DNA from: Annona cherimola
Taxonomy: Eukaryota; Streptophyta; Magnoliopsida; Magnoliales; Annonaceae
Assembly (NCBI GenBank): GCA_030490835.1
Contig: CM059974.1
Location: 5,339,501 to 5,403,500, forward strand
DNA length: 64,000 bases
Direction: 5' to 3'
In this document: positions 22,201 to 35,168 of the stretch, piece after piece
Layout of the letters: each line of letters opens with the position of its first letter
How positions within the stretch are numbered: position 1 is the stretch's first letter
Program-made: the position numbers and the translations under genes
The notes under the pieces: model-generated
Told to the model about the DNA's origin: nothing
Database searches by the model: none
Seen by the model: only the letters and a program-made list of their open reading frames with translations

Positions 22201-25200
22201 AGCTTTCTGTCGGAACTCCATCTCAGCTTCAGCCTTGTTAGCACGTTTTGCCTCTGACATGACCTTGTTTTCGAGATTCTTGTTCTCAGTCAATAATTTA
22301 GAAATCTCGTCTTGCAGACCTTTTGTTCCACCACCATCCTTATCTTCATCTTCGTGTCTTTGAAGATCCCCAGATGGAGCATATGTCTGACTCCCAGAAC
22401 TGTGTCCCCCCTCAGTCTGAAAATTCAGGCCTTTCCTAGCACGCCCTTCCCCGGGTTTTGCCTGGTCCACCTCTTCTGCAAGTGCGAGCATCTCATTGAG
22501 CTGCTTCAAACCTTTTTTCTTCATAATAGCATCATTATCTTCTGAATGTGCGCCATTCCGTTTGATAACATGCACATGTGATGAATTTCCATCTTTTTGG
22601 AAGTCATCATTGTCATGATCAAAAAGCGCACGTATGGGAGGTGGCATTTCAGGTGTCCGTGGTTCAGCCTCTGAAGAAGACACTGAAGGAGAATCATCAT
22701 TGAGAGAAAATGGTATCTGATTGGGGAATGCTTCTGCCATTGTTCGATGTGCCTGCCGAAGCTCCACTGTTGCATGATCATATCTCTCTGCCAAAGCACG
22801 ATATGCTCGATAGAACTCCTCGACCAATTTCATAAGCTCTGGCCGTTTCTTGTAGTACATCTCTGCCCTCCTTGCAAAGGAATCTGCATCTTCTTCTATA
22901 AGCTTGATCATTGTTTTGACCCTGGAATCCATATCTGCATGGGGGGAACTCAACCATGAATGATAACATCCAATATCCAAACTGAAATGGTATCTGTAGG
23001 CTCGTCTGTAAATGCACATAATGCATGCAAAAGTATGCAAGAGATCCAGGCCATGCAAAAATGTCCAAGCATCCTTTCATATACAGTATAGTTTCCATTC
23101 TGGCTATGAACATAAATTGAAATGAGACCACTGCTAATTCTTCTACCATTTCAATTCCTATGCATCAAACACACACAGACTTTCACGGAAGTAGAGCAAA
23201 CATATTGCATCTATCGACTGAACTACTGAAGTGGAAACATCTCAGATACACTAGGTCATAACATAGGCCAAAGTTTTCTGCAATGAGCATAACAGATCTT
23301 CCACAGGCCTCCCTCTGCATCTACTGTGCAGTAATGATGTAAGTTCAGATTAGAGCTAGTTGGAGCATTTATTTCGTAACTACCTTATCAGGCAAAGATA
23401 AAGGCAGTATAAAATAAGTCCCGCTTCTATGTAACCAAGTTATATAGAAGCTATTTCATATAAGCCCATCCATTTTGTCCAACTTGATGATTGACGGAAT
23501 TCACTCGATCCATTATATTTAGCATCATTTGTTTAGTTAGGAAACCAAGTTTCATCCAAATCAAAAATGTGCATAGGCCACATTTGCTTAAAAATATATA
23601 TTTTGTGTGTAAATTATGAAAAATGTCTAAATCCATTCACATTTGCATTAGAATACAACAATACTTTGTAAAATCAATTATTCACATAGAAATGATATTC
23701 TAGATGGTCTAGGTATTGAGAATATAATTTTATAATTGATATTTAGCATCAAACCATTTTGTTACATTGATTTACACATTTGTAAATGGGGCCCATGAAC
23801 AATGATACTAGAAAAATAATGGAGTTTTTATCACAATATAAATGACAATAAATACAATGCATGGAGTGGATTCCCCATCAATGTGGGAAAAATGAATGGG
23901 GTTGCATAGAAGTGATATAAACAATAATTGCAAATAAGAATCATATTTGCTTTGATGACCATTCGGAGATGCATGATACATGCTACTACAGAGCAACAAT
24001 GTGAAATACAATCCATTTGAATAATAATGCATCCCTAACAGCATACTTTGGTTTTAAAAAACAAACAAAGAAACACAATAAAATCAGAAGATTTAACAAA
24101 AGATTATAAGCCTTTCTCCAAGACTAGATAAGTTTTTTTTACTGTCCTCAACGCATTATTTTATTTCCTTGCCGCTTACTCCGTTCACCAGAAAAAGTTT
24201 ATGGCCATTACACAGGACTTCTTTATTTTTTGAGTAATCTACTCACATTACTTGTTTAAAAGGGGCTACATTTGAACACATTGAGTTGGGTCCCACGAAT
24301 ATACACAAGGATCCAGTTAGATGGTTAAGCAATGCATTAATATGCGACTACCATTAACACCCACAATCTACAAAATCTATATATATATAAATAACTCAAA
24401 GGGTCCTTCTAACTTTGAAACAATTTAACAACCAGACAATGTGTTATGTCATGTGAGATCAGCTACCAAAATTAGGAAGTCAAAATAAATTTTTAGGACT
24501 AAGGAAGCAGATGCTGAAAATTGATGATAAGCACACAGCTACTAACAAAAAAAAGTGCCAACTGCAGCCAACTTCAATGCTTAAACATACATGATCACCA
24601 TATCAACACGGTGCAGAGCGCAACATAGCCAAAAGTATTGCTATATTATCAAAAGTAACAACCAAGATTTTCATGATGTGATTAATGTGAACAACAGTTT
24701 GCAATGGACATGCAAATGATAAGGTGATTGCCATTTGAAGCAGTTCTCTATGTCAGAAACCAAACATAAAACTGCAAGGGTATGCTCCCATCATCCCTTT
24801 CCTGTCTCCCTCATGCAACATTTGTCCAATCAGCATCCCTGCCTCTTAAGGAGACTGATCGAAATTGAGACAACATAGCACTCCACATAGCCCCATCCTC
24901 CTCTTTCTTAGCTTGCATTGTACCAGAAACAATCAATGAGATCACAACCACGGACCAAAACACAAACAAAGAATTCATGAAAGATGAGCCATTAATTTCA
25001 CTTAGTAGCTGCAAATCTTCACATGTATGGTCAAGAGCTGCAGGTTGAATTTGTAGTGTTTTAGTGCAATGGCAGTGAAGTTCCAGTTTTGCCAGGGAAA
25101 TATTGACTCTCAGACATCAAGCAAACAAGACAATATTGGTCTCTGTAACTGGTATTTCACCCACTTTGTCACCATGGTGTTACTCTTAAGCAGACCTTGG

Positions 25201-26371
25201 AAAGCTTGAACCAAATAAAATGGCCACTTCAAAGGTCAAAAAATCTACTTGAATGCATGGAAAACTATTTAGGAGGAGATAAGTACAACCGATGATATTG
25301 AATCATGGTTTGTGGGACACCAAAAGAATGATATTGAGTCATGCTGAATTTATTGTATTTTAATGGAATGGTGGTGAAGATCTAACTTTGCTGGGAGATA
25401 TTATATCTCAGATACTATGCAACCAAGATGATATTTGTCCATTTAAACAGTTATCTCACCCACTATGTGACCATTGTGTTATTCCCAACAAGACTTTGGA
25501 ACACTTGAGCCAAAAAAATTGCCAGTTGAACAACTAGGAGGGTAAATAGATCTAATTGAATTGAATTCTTGGACGATTGTAATGGAGAACAGTACAATGA
25601 ATGATATTGAATCATCACTAGTGCAATGCCGGAAAGGAGAATGCATGGAATTAAGCATCACCAAACTGTAATAATATAGTCTCACACGCCAGAGAAACAT
25701 GGCAGTATCAAAGGCGTCAGAACAAGAAGACCAATAGATATCTCTATCCAGGTATAAGGTAAATATTAAAGAATATCATAGAAAGAGGGCAACCCGGTGC
25801 ATCAGGCTGGTCACACAGCAACAGCCTTTACCACTGCGCCAAGGCTCCCCTTCCCTATACTCTACCCACTGATCAAAACTGGACTGGACCAGCTGGTCAA
25901 ACCGGTTGGACCGGGAAACCAGTCATACCCAGCTCGCCAGTTTAACCAGTTCAACCGCCCAACAGTTAAAACTGGAGAAAAAGGAACCGGTGGGCCTTAA
26001 CCCACCTGATGTTGCCATTGTGTGAGAGGGGAAAATAACATGGGACATCATGGATACACTAATGAAGATTACACAATTTGCCTATTCAGAATGCAAGTAA
26101 AGAATTCAGCCTTAGCTTGATAACTCCCTCCCACTATCCATAGAATGACAACATTCAAACAAGTATATAACTGACAGATGAATTGAAATCGTTTGTGATA
26201 CTTCTGCAGAAACAACAATTTCTTTAAGGCAGCAGCAACTATGACTGGAAAGGGGAAAGTATGAACACCTGTGAGATTTTCTTGAAGCCATTTTGAATTC
26301 TTTGGACTGATATGGCTATCCCACCACCACGAGTACAACCTCCTTGATTCTGCATGTGATAATGTAGCCAT
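16267..26371 (-). CDS. NET1: NETWORKED 1 (KIP1-like) actin-binding coiled-coil protein, complete
   Basis: Coding exons: 26371-26269 (34 codons plus 1 nt), 22934-18535 (4,400 nt) and 17496-16267 (stop). They join in frame into 1,910 aa, similar to or slightly longer than typical NET1 proteins. The N-terminal NAB actin-binding domain (residues ~13-95) is split by the 3.3 kb first intron: [20 protein letters not shown] is in exon 1, and [20 protein letters not shown] and [20 protein letters not shown] are in exon 2. Starting at the ATG at 26,371 gives the family start [15 protein letters not shown]. The rest is coiled coil with four 77-residue tandem repeats and two 63-residue repeats. The conserved C-terminal tail has [22 protein letters not shown]1 proteins decorate actin filaments, notably at plasmodesmata and the plasma membrane, and KIP1-type relatives bind receptor kinases in pollen. 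All splice sites are GT-AG. Confidence 0.95.
21340..22320 (-). repeat. Four tandem 231-bp (77-residue) coding repeats in NET1 exon 2
   Basis: The encoded word HQYxQCxExVxxLxxEIS recurs four times. The matching DNA (TATTGGTGCA or close variants, plus strand) sits near 21,465, 21,696, 21,927 and 22,158, spaced exactly 231 bp. Each unit is 77 residues, that is 11 heptads, so the coiled-coil register is kept. Confidence 0.85.
23415..23915. mobile_element. Family B MITE relative in NET1 intron 1
   Basis: Shares with the 5461-6008 element the words GCTTCTATGTAACC, AGCATCATTTGTTTAG, CCAAGTTTCATCC and GGCCACATTTG in the same order. The right end (GGGGTTGCATAGAAGTG) matches loosely in inverse. Located in the 3.3 kb first intron. 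Confidence 0.6.
25790..25856 (-). mobile_element. Internally deleted Au-like SINE
   Basis: The minus strand begins GGGGAGCCTTGGCGCAGTGG (A box GGCGCAGTGG), continues TAAAGGCTGTTGCTGTGTGA, then jumps to GATGCACCGGGTTGCCCTC, the usual 3' end of Au-type SINEs. The middle, including the B box, is missing. Located in NET1 intron 1. Confidence 0.65.
25862..25996. repeat. ACCGG-rich dispersed repeat, copy 1
   Basis: Dense in ACCGG, CCAGT and GGTCAAACCGG words. Related copies are at 28,857-29,030 and 49,508-49,692. The family is common in plant intergenic DNA; no ends or coding function defined. Confidence 0.55.
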
Positions 26372-27500
26372 GTCTCCAACTACAGAATTGACCAACACCT
26401 GCTCTGGTCGTGACCCTTCGTACCAATACAAAAACCAGGTAATAGATCCGAGCCAAAACCAGAGTCCGAAATAACAACTACACCGCTAATCAGCACTCCA
26501 AAAACAACTCTTCCCAGTTTCCGTCAGCACCACCTACAGTTTCCAATGAATCAACTCATCGCACTCAAGACGAAACAAAAAGAACCAAAAAAGATGACAG
26601 AAAGATAGAAAACCAGTGTAGAGGATCTTCAAAAAATTCGGGTGATTATCCAAACTAGAAATTCGGATATTACAGTGGGAGAAAGAGAGAGAGAAGATAG
26701 GAAATGAAGGTTAAGATCCTGCAATCTGGAAGATATGTACTGACACCCATGGCCCCATTTGATGCACTAAAGCTCCCCTAAGATCAGCCTACTCAATCGA
26801 GATCAGACTTTCAGAAAGCATAGCCTTGAAAAAATACCCGATCGACGGAACTAACGCATCCGCAAGCCAAGCAGCGTGATAGTGCAAAACCCACACTTCC
26901 ACTGCTTTCCAAGTGCCCGAGTACAGAATCTGCATCCAAAATCAAGGTGAGAAGAGTCAAAATTCCAGTTTTGAGAAAAAAATTTAATCTTTAAAAAAAA
27001 AAAAGTGGTTTTTCTCAGTGAAAAGGAATCAGATTCCACGATCATGAAGATAAACGGGCAAAGATATTAGCAAAACAAAAAATTCAAGATATCACCGCAT
27101 ACGATCCACCTGATCGACCGAAAACGCCGTACAGAACAAATCAGAAATCTAAGGCCGGAGATTCAAGAACAACGAAACGGGCGAGATAATTAAAAAAATG
27201 AGCATGACCCAACGAAACAGCCGCCTAGAAATATTGCACAGAAGCTTCCTACCGACGACAAATAAAGGAGGATAGGTGAAAATTTTTTGCGGACGAAGAA
27301 GATGAACTAACCAGAAAGAACCCAAAGAGGGGTTTGATAAGCAGCTGCAATACAGCATCGACAGCTGCTTTCTCTGCCCTCTCACCCCATCTCTCTTTCT
27401 CCGTCTCTCTCGAGCGAGCGAGCGAGCGAGCGAGCTCCCTTTTTCTTTTGCTGTTGCTGATACTGTGCCGCGACACGGCGACTGTGCAAAATACAGCAAG
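26372..27500 (-). promoter_or_regulatory. 5' leader and promoter region of the NET1-like gene
   Basis: Upstream of the NET1 ATG the minus strand shows possible noncoding exon borders: a donor CTG|GTTAGT after 27,312 and an acceptor TTTGGATGCAG before 26,929. Another possible acceptor, GACCAGAGCAG, lies ~40 bp before the ATG. Family members often have introns in the 5' UTR. A (GAGC)n tract at 27,411-27,434 and CT/GA runs mark the likely promoter near 27.4-27.5 kb. Exon structure here is inferred; RNA data would be needed to fix it. Confidence 0.4.
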
Positions 27501-28856
27501 AGAAATGGAATTTTTCGAAGATCGCCGCTTCAGTACTCCGGAGGAGCACAAGAAATAGTGGTCCCCCGTCTCAGGCATCGCTACGCAAGCATTCATTTGG
27601 CGGGCCATCGTTCGTCGGTAAAAGTGTACGATGATTGATGGAATATGGATAGCTCTGGGCTGTATTATTTTTTTTTTCTCATTTTCCAACCCCACCCATA
27701 TAATATTTTCCATTTTCCACCGTTGTCCAAAAAAAATCCAAATTGCGAAATTAAAAAAAGGTCAATGAAATTTGAATCAAATCCAAATAAAAAATAGCTT
27801 ATGGAACATTTTTCCCAATTGGATGCGACATTTATTTAAACATTCATGCAAGTCTACGGGTTATAAGTGGACCTGCGTATCGACCTTCCAAGCCCGGAGC
27901 ACGACTGCTACTACATTATCATATTATTATTGAAGATTAAATAAAACTTTCCTACCATCCATCCGCAACTGAAATTTCAATAACGGCGACGCTAACCATG
28001 TTTTATTCTCGACAGGATACAGCAGCTGGACCCGAACTGTTGCATACAGACAACCGTAGTGCTCTAAAACGGCTGGTATACAAAAATCCAAACCGTGTAA
28101 CATATGGATCAGGATCTATTAATGACTTTTTTATTTCATTTTATTGGAATTTACTCATTGTTGGGCAGGAACAGGCACTGAAAATCTCCAAGCCCTACAA
28201 CGGTTGTACACTGACATGGAATTCCTGGCACGAGATTATAATCTTCTCATTTCCGCACAGATGCCAGTGCAACAGGGGTGGCGTGGTTGGTAAAAATGGG
28301 AGGGCAGGAATGGTAGACAAATGGCTCGTGCAGCACGTGTGGAGGAGGGAACGGATGAAGCGTGTGAAATGCACGGAGGAAGTTCGTTTCATTGTTTTAT
28401 TATAATAAGGAAACACCGTAAGTTTTGCTGTCTTTTGTCTTACTTCCGAAGGGAAATTTTGGGTTGGTGAGCGACGTCCGCATTTTCTGTGAAATGACCG
28501 TATTACCCGTCGTCGGTCGTCGGCGGGTATGAGAGTCTGCGTTATGTCGTTTCTCGGGTCTGCAGCGGGTACGGCAACTGGAAATGCCCCCAATTGCTTG
28601 AGAAATGGCAGAAATGCCACCGAAAGAGACGCTCTTAGTTACCGTTGAACCCGCCGCTTTCGTTTGGTGCACCCAATTCTCTCCGAGCTTGCGTGATTAG
28701 TTGGATAAACTTGAAAATTTACCATATATTTTAAAATTTTAATAATAGAATCATCACCAATACTATTGACGTTATTTTCTTTCATTTTAAGTTTTTTAGT
28801 TCTGTCTATATTTTATTATTATTTAATTTTTATGTTTTTATTTGTATATTTTAGTT
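27501..28856. other. Upstream intergenic DNA of NET1-like gene, no gene recognised
   Basis: Moderately GC-rich patches at 28,010-28,660 hold frames of 90-141 codons on both strands that overlap one another and show no domain. I see nothing convincing. Confidence 0.45.
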
Positions 28857-29030
28857 AATGTTTTAAAAACTGGACTGAACCGGCCGGTCAGACAGTGAAC
28901 CGGTCATATCCCGGTTCATTGGTTTTTCCAATTCAACCACGGTTCGACTGTCGGTTTTTACCGGTTGAATCGGAAAAATCGAGAGACAAAACCAGTCCAT
29001 TACCTGGTTTAGTTTTTAAAACATTGATTT
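28857..29030. repeat. ACCGG-rich dispersed repeat, copy 2
   Basis: Starts TTTTAAAAACTGGACTGAACC and ends with CTGGTTTAGTTTTTAAAAC, giving short inverted ends around a body rich in ACCGG words. Strongly similar in order to 49,508-49,692. Confidence 0.6.
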
Positions 29031-30671
29031 TAGTTTTATATATTTCTATTTTCACACCAGATGGCTATCGTTTTAAGTATAGCCATCATTTTAAGTATAA
29101 GCATCATATTTCATTCTAATTTCAAATATATTCACAATATTTTCAAACTTTCAAGTATACTCATTACATTTTTCATTTAATCTCAAAAACACTCACCCAA
29201 TGAGCTAACTAAGTTGATATGTAAAATCATTGATATTTCCTTCAAATTTAGAACAAAACTAATATTCTAATTTCACATAAGCTCTAAATTTGAAGAGTAC
29301 TAATTTTATTTTCTTTCTATTTTATTTTATCATTTATTATTTTATAGCTAAGGTATTTTATATATTCACAAAAATTTAAATTAGTGGAATGGACATTTTT
29401 GAAATTAAATGCAAATAAAGAGGGCATAGTTGAAAATTTGAAAATATTGTAGGTATATTTATAATTAGAGTCAAATATAATGGATATATTAAGGAAAAGT
29501 AATTTTATTCTTACCAGGGGAGGTGGGGGTGCTTTTGTAATTCCACCAAAAAGGAAGGAACACTTGTATTCAAACTATTCGTGGCTGATATTCCCATCTT
29601 TTTGGGCGGTGCCGCCAATACCATCAAGTAGTCCCACGTGCCAAAACTGCCCGAAATTATTTCCTTCCACGCGACAGATATTCTTTTAGATTCATCCTTC
29701 CGTCTTCTGTAAATAACAAATACATACCCGTCAGGTTGCACCACCTCCTTTTAGGTAGGTGTAACTTAGGCTAATGAAATTTGAATTTTTTAATTTTAAT
29801 TTTATTTATAAAATTTAAACTTTCTTATCTTAACCTTAATTTTATTAACTTAAATCTTAATTCTATTTGTAAAAGTTCAAGTCAAAAGTCGAATTCCGAG
29901 CGACACTTTTTTTGTCTAAGTTAAGAGTTTCAAGTTTAAAATTCATATAAATATAAATTAATAAATCACTTAAATAAAATAATAATACTATCTTAATTAA
30001 ATTAATAAACATTATAAAAAATATTATATTTCTAGAAAATTTATTTTTTTAAGAGGATAAAGAAAAATTTACAAAAGCATGAGTAAATAATATAAACATA
30101 AATAAAAATAAAAATAAAAATGATATAATTTAACTCTAATATTATTTCAACATGATAGATATTTGTTACAAAAATATTAATAATAGAAATAGAAAACTAT
30201 ATAAATTAAAATTCAAGTTCCAATATTTTTGAATCTTAATCATAACTCTATTTACAAATTAAGTTCTTCAAATTCAAATTTTGCAAAAAGCTTACTTTTT
30301 TATTGAGTGTAAAAGCATACTTAAACCTAAAAATATTTATTTTTAGGGTCAGTAGGCTAGGTTGGAGCTCAATCTAGCATAAGCTGCACTCTTACTTGTA
30401 GTGACTAAAAAAAAAAAAACATTTTACGAAAAATTTAATGCATAAATTTTGCATTGCTTTTACCATGAAAATGTTTTGCTTTGGATGAAACAGGATTATA
30501 ACTTAGATATCATTTATGCACGGGAGTTTGCAACAATGTTCATACAAATTATGTAATAGATATTTAGAGAGATTTGACATATTATTATGTATTATTATGT
30601 TGTTGCAGGGCCCTGTTAGCTTCATTTTTTTAGATGATCATGTGCTTATCAACACCAAAATATCCAATTAA

Positions 30672-30950
30672 GGTGTGTTTGGCATTTTTATAAATTTGTC
30701 AATTTAAAACTTTTCACTCTATATAATTATTCTATTTTTCAATTATTTCTTCGTGTCTTTACATATAATTATCTTATTTTTCAATTATTCATCCACAATT
30801 ATACAGGTATCTGCTTTAATTTTATTCTTTTTATTCTTCATCATTATTTTTGTTATATCATATTACTTCTCTCATCTCAAAAAAATTTAAGCCAGCAAAA
30901 TTTTCATTCGAAACTTTTAACCCATACCAAGCACGTCTTGAAATCTTTTA
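30672..30950. mobile_element. GTGTTTGG-family MITE (family G)
   Basis: Starts AAGGTGTGTTTGGC. The interior words AACTTTTCACTCT, TTTCAATTATTTCT, TTTATTCTTCATCATT and ATCATATTACTTCT match, in inverse, the tandem pair at 45,757-46,357. No coding capacity. Confidence 0.55.
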
Positions 30951-32891
30951 TGGGCGGCATGGGAAATGGATTTTTTTCATATTTTTAAATGAAAAAAATT
31001 AAGATTTAAAAGCGCCCATCGTAAAATTGCCAAAATATAGCTTCCATGAAAATTGCTTACATAATTATTTTTCCGCTGATGTTGCTTAACAACCCAAAAC
31101 AGGCCCTTTATAGTTTTGGGAGTGTGAGAGACCTCACGGAGATGGGCAGTCCAAAATTGCCGGTAATAAAAGATAAGGTTAGCATGTGGGGCGGTTGCAT
31201 ATTTTCAACCAGCCAATAATGGTTTATTCAAAGATCGAATTCTTCCAAACGCTTGCCTACGAGTTAACAGATCGCTGCTCATTTATTTTCAACCATATAT
31301 TTATTTTCGTAGCTTTCAAAATGATCTCATTAAAACATTATCTTGATTCTTTAGCGGATATGAAAACGTTATAAAAATATTCAAATATTTATTTTTACGA
31401 AAATATTAATATTTAAGAGAATAACTGTGGCCATGTCCCCTGTTTACCAATTCATTTCGGTAGGAGAGTTTAGTTTGAGCCTATCTTGATAATTTTTTAA
31501 ATCTAATATGTTTATGCTATTAAACATTATTTGTTTTATTTAAATGCTTAAAAACATCTCAATCTATAAACTTCATCGTTCTAAAAATTAAGAATAGCTT
31601 TAAATTGATTTAAAATATATTAAAAAATGAGTCGTTTATTTTAAAGATCTATAAGGTCGCAATTCAATATCTAAACTATTTATAACATTCATCGTATCTG
31701 GAATAATAATTTTATAATATTCGAAACTTGAGTGCATGTATCTAAGTGATTTTCTAAATTCTATACATATTTTAATATATTTTTAAAAGATATGGCTAAC
31801 TCCAATTGATATGATTTTTTGTCATTTAAGTGAAACGAACAATGTTAAATATAGTTAATGGATTTGATTGACAAAACTATCCAAAAAAAAAAGCACAAAC
31901 AATGTTAAATATAATTGATGAATTTGAATGACAAAATTATCAAAAAAAAGCTCAAATCAGATTATTTTATGTAAGTAAATTGGTACATTTAGATGCAATG
32001 AAGTTGTAATCATCTTAAATCGACTCGCTCCCCCCTCTATTTGTATCTACTTAGTTTTTTTTAACCACATCAATTTTGACTTGCCTTGATGATGTTAGAA
32101 AATTCATTGTCTACTACAGCTAAGATTATCCATTTAATAAATAAAATTTTATCTAAATCAAATATATGAATAGCCCTATCAAGCAATATGTTTAAAATAG
32201 AAAATTCTTGGGTGCATCAACTATAATGGGCTTTACATTAACAATAAAATCAAAATCTAACACCTTCATTTTTTTAGCAACATTCAAGCACATCCATTAT
32301 TTAGAATGATTTAGGCTTGTATGGATAAAGGTAAAAGAAATTTCTTGCTCTTTACTAATTGTCCTTTAATATGATTTGATATTTTGGCTTATTATCATAC
32401 ATTTCTGTTATTATTTCGATATTTCAATAATTTCTTTACATGTCATATTTTATCTAAAAAAAAAATTATTTTCTCTATTTTTAATCATTTCTCCTATAAT
32501 ACAACGTCACACTCTCACTTTTTTGAAAAAAATTCCACAATTTTCTTTTACTCTTTTTCTTCTCTCCAAATGAGTCATTATTTCAATAGCATACCAAGTT
32601 TTATCCCTATCACATTTGTATATTATCCGATCTAAAATGTAATAAACTGGTTTAACTTAATATTAATTTTAAAATTGTACAACATCTAAATCATCTAAAA
32701 CATGACATCTAGGGCTTGGTTGATATATAACTTTGCTTAACATTAACAGCTGACAGAGCAGCTGATTTTTATAATTTTGCGAAATGCTTTTCTGAGAATG
32801 ATTGTAAGTTCAAAGGTAACAAAGGCTAAATAAGCTGACAGTTTGGTTGGTTAGGGAATTGAATACGGTTGCACATGGCAGTTAATATCCC

Positions 32892-33260
32892 ATGGGCCAT
32901 GAACAGCACACAAAGTGTCAATTAATTGGTTGCAAATTCAACAAGATTGCACTTGCACGTGATGGTTGGTATTTTGGTACATGCCTGAGTATGCCAAGTA
33001 AATATAGAGTTCCTTCAGAAACTTGTAGATCCAAGCATATCCATTATTCCATTTATCTCTACGGCAAAAGCAAGAATACTTGCCGCTCAGAATCCAGATA
33101 AGGCCAAGGCATGGACCTTGATTGTATCAATTATCATAGGTTGAAGTTCTAAGGCAAGTGATGGGTACGCAAAGATATGACATAATATTTTCTTCTGAGG
33201 TGCAAATTAACAACGAACCAACTTGTAATTTTGATAGAATTGCTGTTGAAGGAATATATT
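32892..33260 (+). pseudogene. Possible RPA1/OB-fold-like protein remnant
   Basis: A 69-codon frame includes RDGWYFGTCLSMPSKYRV, with KCQLIGCK before it. The GWYxxxCxxxxxK pattern recalls the zinc-binding C-terminal domain of plant replication protein A large-subunit copies, including those carried by Helitrons. In other frames downstream, YHRLKF and FSSEV echo the next part of that domain. Multiple stops and frameshifts intervene. This is a weak visual match only. Confidence 0.22.
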
Positions 33261-34377
33261 TTTTTGTGATTCCCTGCAAACATTTACATGAAATAGTTTG
33301 TATAAATAATTTTTTTGTTTCTCATATAATTTTTTAATATTGGAAAATTTCATAATATTCGTTCAAACATATGTAATTATGATGTCAAAAATCAAATATT
33401 TTGAAAATAGTACATATTGTGTGTGTATTTTAAATTTTTCAAAAATTTATCAATTCCATATTCATCCTCGAATGATGTTAATATTTATACTATATAAATT
33501 TTCAGCTAAAATAATTTTTATATAATAACATAGACATAGTAACTTATACTTTGCATGATTTTGGCATTAAAAAACTTTAATCATACAAAAGCAACCATGT
33601 CTGCAGACCATTCCACGCAAATTTTAGTAGGGAATCATTCACTTTTGTACGCATTTGGTTTGTGGAAACTCTAATCTCACCTTTTGGAGATATGCATCAT
33701 TTCATTTTAGTTTATAGCTCATTGAAGTCTAAAACTGAAACGAATTTTATTAAAACTTAGTCAATGTTTGTTAGAAGTAATCAATAGATATTGTATCATA
33801 ATTGGATGGTTAAAAAGTATTTTTTTCCCTACCCAAATGAGTTTAGTTTGTAATATATAACATGAGAGTGGCCTGGCTAGCTGGCTTGAAAGAGAAGCAA
33901 TCCACAAAAAGGAAAGCATGACTAAAAAGAAGAAATAATAAATAATAGTCTTATGCCATATCAAGGACTTTAATTTGGGCCATTGGCGATGTGCAAAGAC
34001 AATATTGGATGAGATGTTGGTTTGTGTGACATGTACGACTGGTCTTGAGCCGTGGAATATCCAGGGCCTAAGAAAGGTTTTTCTCGAATTATCCTATAAT
34101 AATTACAAATGTGAGTAGTTGGGGTGCTAACTATTATTTCATACATGTAATTAGCTGGATTAAGTAGGCAATATTGGCTGCATCCATTTAATTTTTTTTA
34201 TGAGGTTTCAACCATCTATTTAATTACCAAGCACTAGGTAAATACTAAAAAAGGCCTTATAATGGCATGGGTCGCTATCAAAACGGTGGTGGCATATGTA
34301 GGCATACCTAAGAATCCTTTAGTTAAATACTTGTACAATTCCCATTTTCCCATGTTTGAAAGATGGGTGAAAGTATG

Positions 34378-34786
34378 GGAACGCAATCCTATGCACCCGG
34401 GTGCATTCAGCCTCAATGCACCCGGGTGTACTACACGTATTTATTTATTTTTTTGAAAATTTTTTTACACAATGGTTAATCTAGGTTTATTTAACATATA
34501 TATCAATTTTTACTATTTTTGGAAACTTTTAGATATTTTTTTTAGATTTTTAAAAATCAGTGGCATTTTCGATAATTTTAAATTACTGAAAATGCCACTG
34601 ATTTTTAAAAATCTAAAAAAAAAAATCTAAAAATCTCCAAAAATAGTAAAAATTGATACATATGTTAAATAAACCTATATTAACAGCTTCATGAAAAAAA
34701 TTTCAAAAAAAAAATAAAAAAAAATAGGTGTAGTACACCCGGGTGCATCGAGGCTGAATGCACCCGGGTGCATAGGATTGGGCTCC
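34378..34786. mobile_element. Mutator-like fold-back MITE with perfect 9-bp target duplication
   Basis: A 409-bp element. Ends are GGAACGCAATCCTATGCACC and, inverted, GGAGCCCAATCCTATGCACC. The arms pair through TGCACCCGGGTGCA (itself a perfect palindrome, repeated twice per end) to a centre near 34,580. GAAAGTATG is repeated directly at 34,369-34,377 and 34,787-34,795. A 9-bp duplication with long inverted repeats is the hallmark of Mutator-like elements. Same family as 14,043-14,455 (shared interior and GGRACGCAATC-like tip). Confidence 0.88.
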
Positions 34787-35168
34787 GAAAGTATGTCTAT
34801 GTATGATTCGTTTCTAATCCGACACTTGAATGGTTGGTGAAAGGAAGATAAACTTTGTTTTGATGGGCGGAGCACCAATAGGCTTGGATGGGAGGTTTTT
34901 GTTTTGAGCCGCCTATAGACATTTTAATTAAGGCGCGTTTAGAGAAGAAGAGCTTCTATTTAAAGTTATATTTTTAAATACATTTTATTATTCATCATAA
35001 GAATCGTATTTCTTCTATTATTTTTTATATTTTAACTGTTATTTTATATCTATTTTTTTACTTTAATTACTTTCCCTTTGACATGATGATTCATAATATT
35101 TTCTTTTCATTTCTTTTTGTCATAGGCCCAAAAGAAATCCAAGTTAACAGTCAACCTTAGAAGAATAC

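Larger units (their letters stand above)
29031..34377. other. AT-rich intergenic DNA, no gene recognised
   Basis: No intron-bearing or intact coding frame found. Notable inclusions are a GTGTTTGG-family MITE at 30,672-30,950 and a possible gene remnant at 32,892-33,260. Confidence 0.5.

Noticed and set aside
22935..23058. N-terminal extension of the NET1 exon-2 frame to an ATG at 23,058
   Set aside because: The family NAB start is in the separate exon at 26,371; the acceptor CATGCAG before 22,934 joins it in frame.
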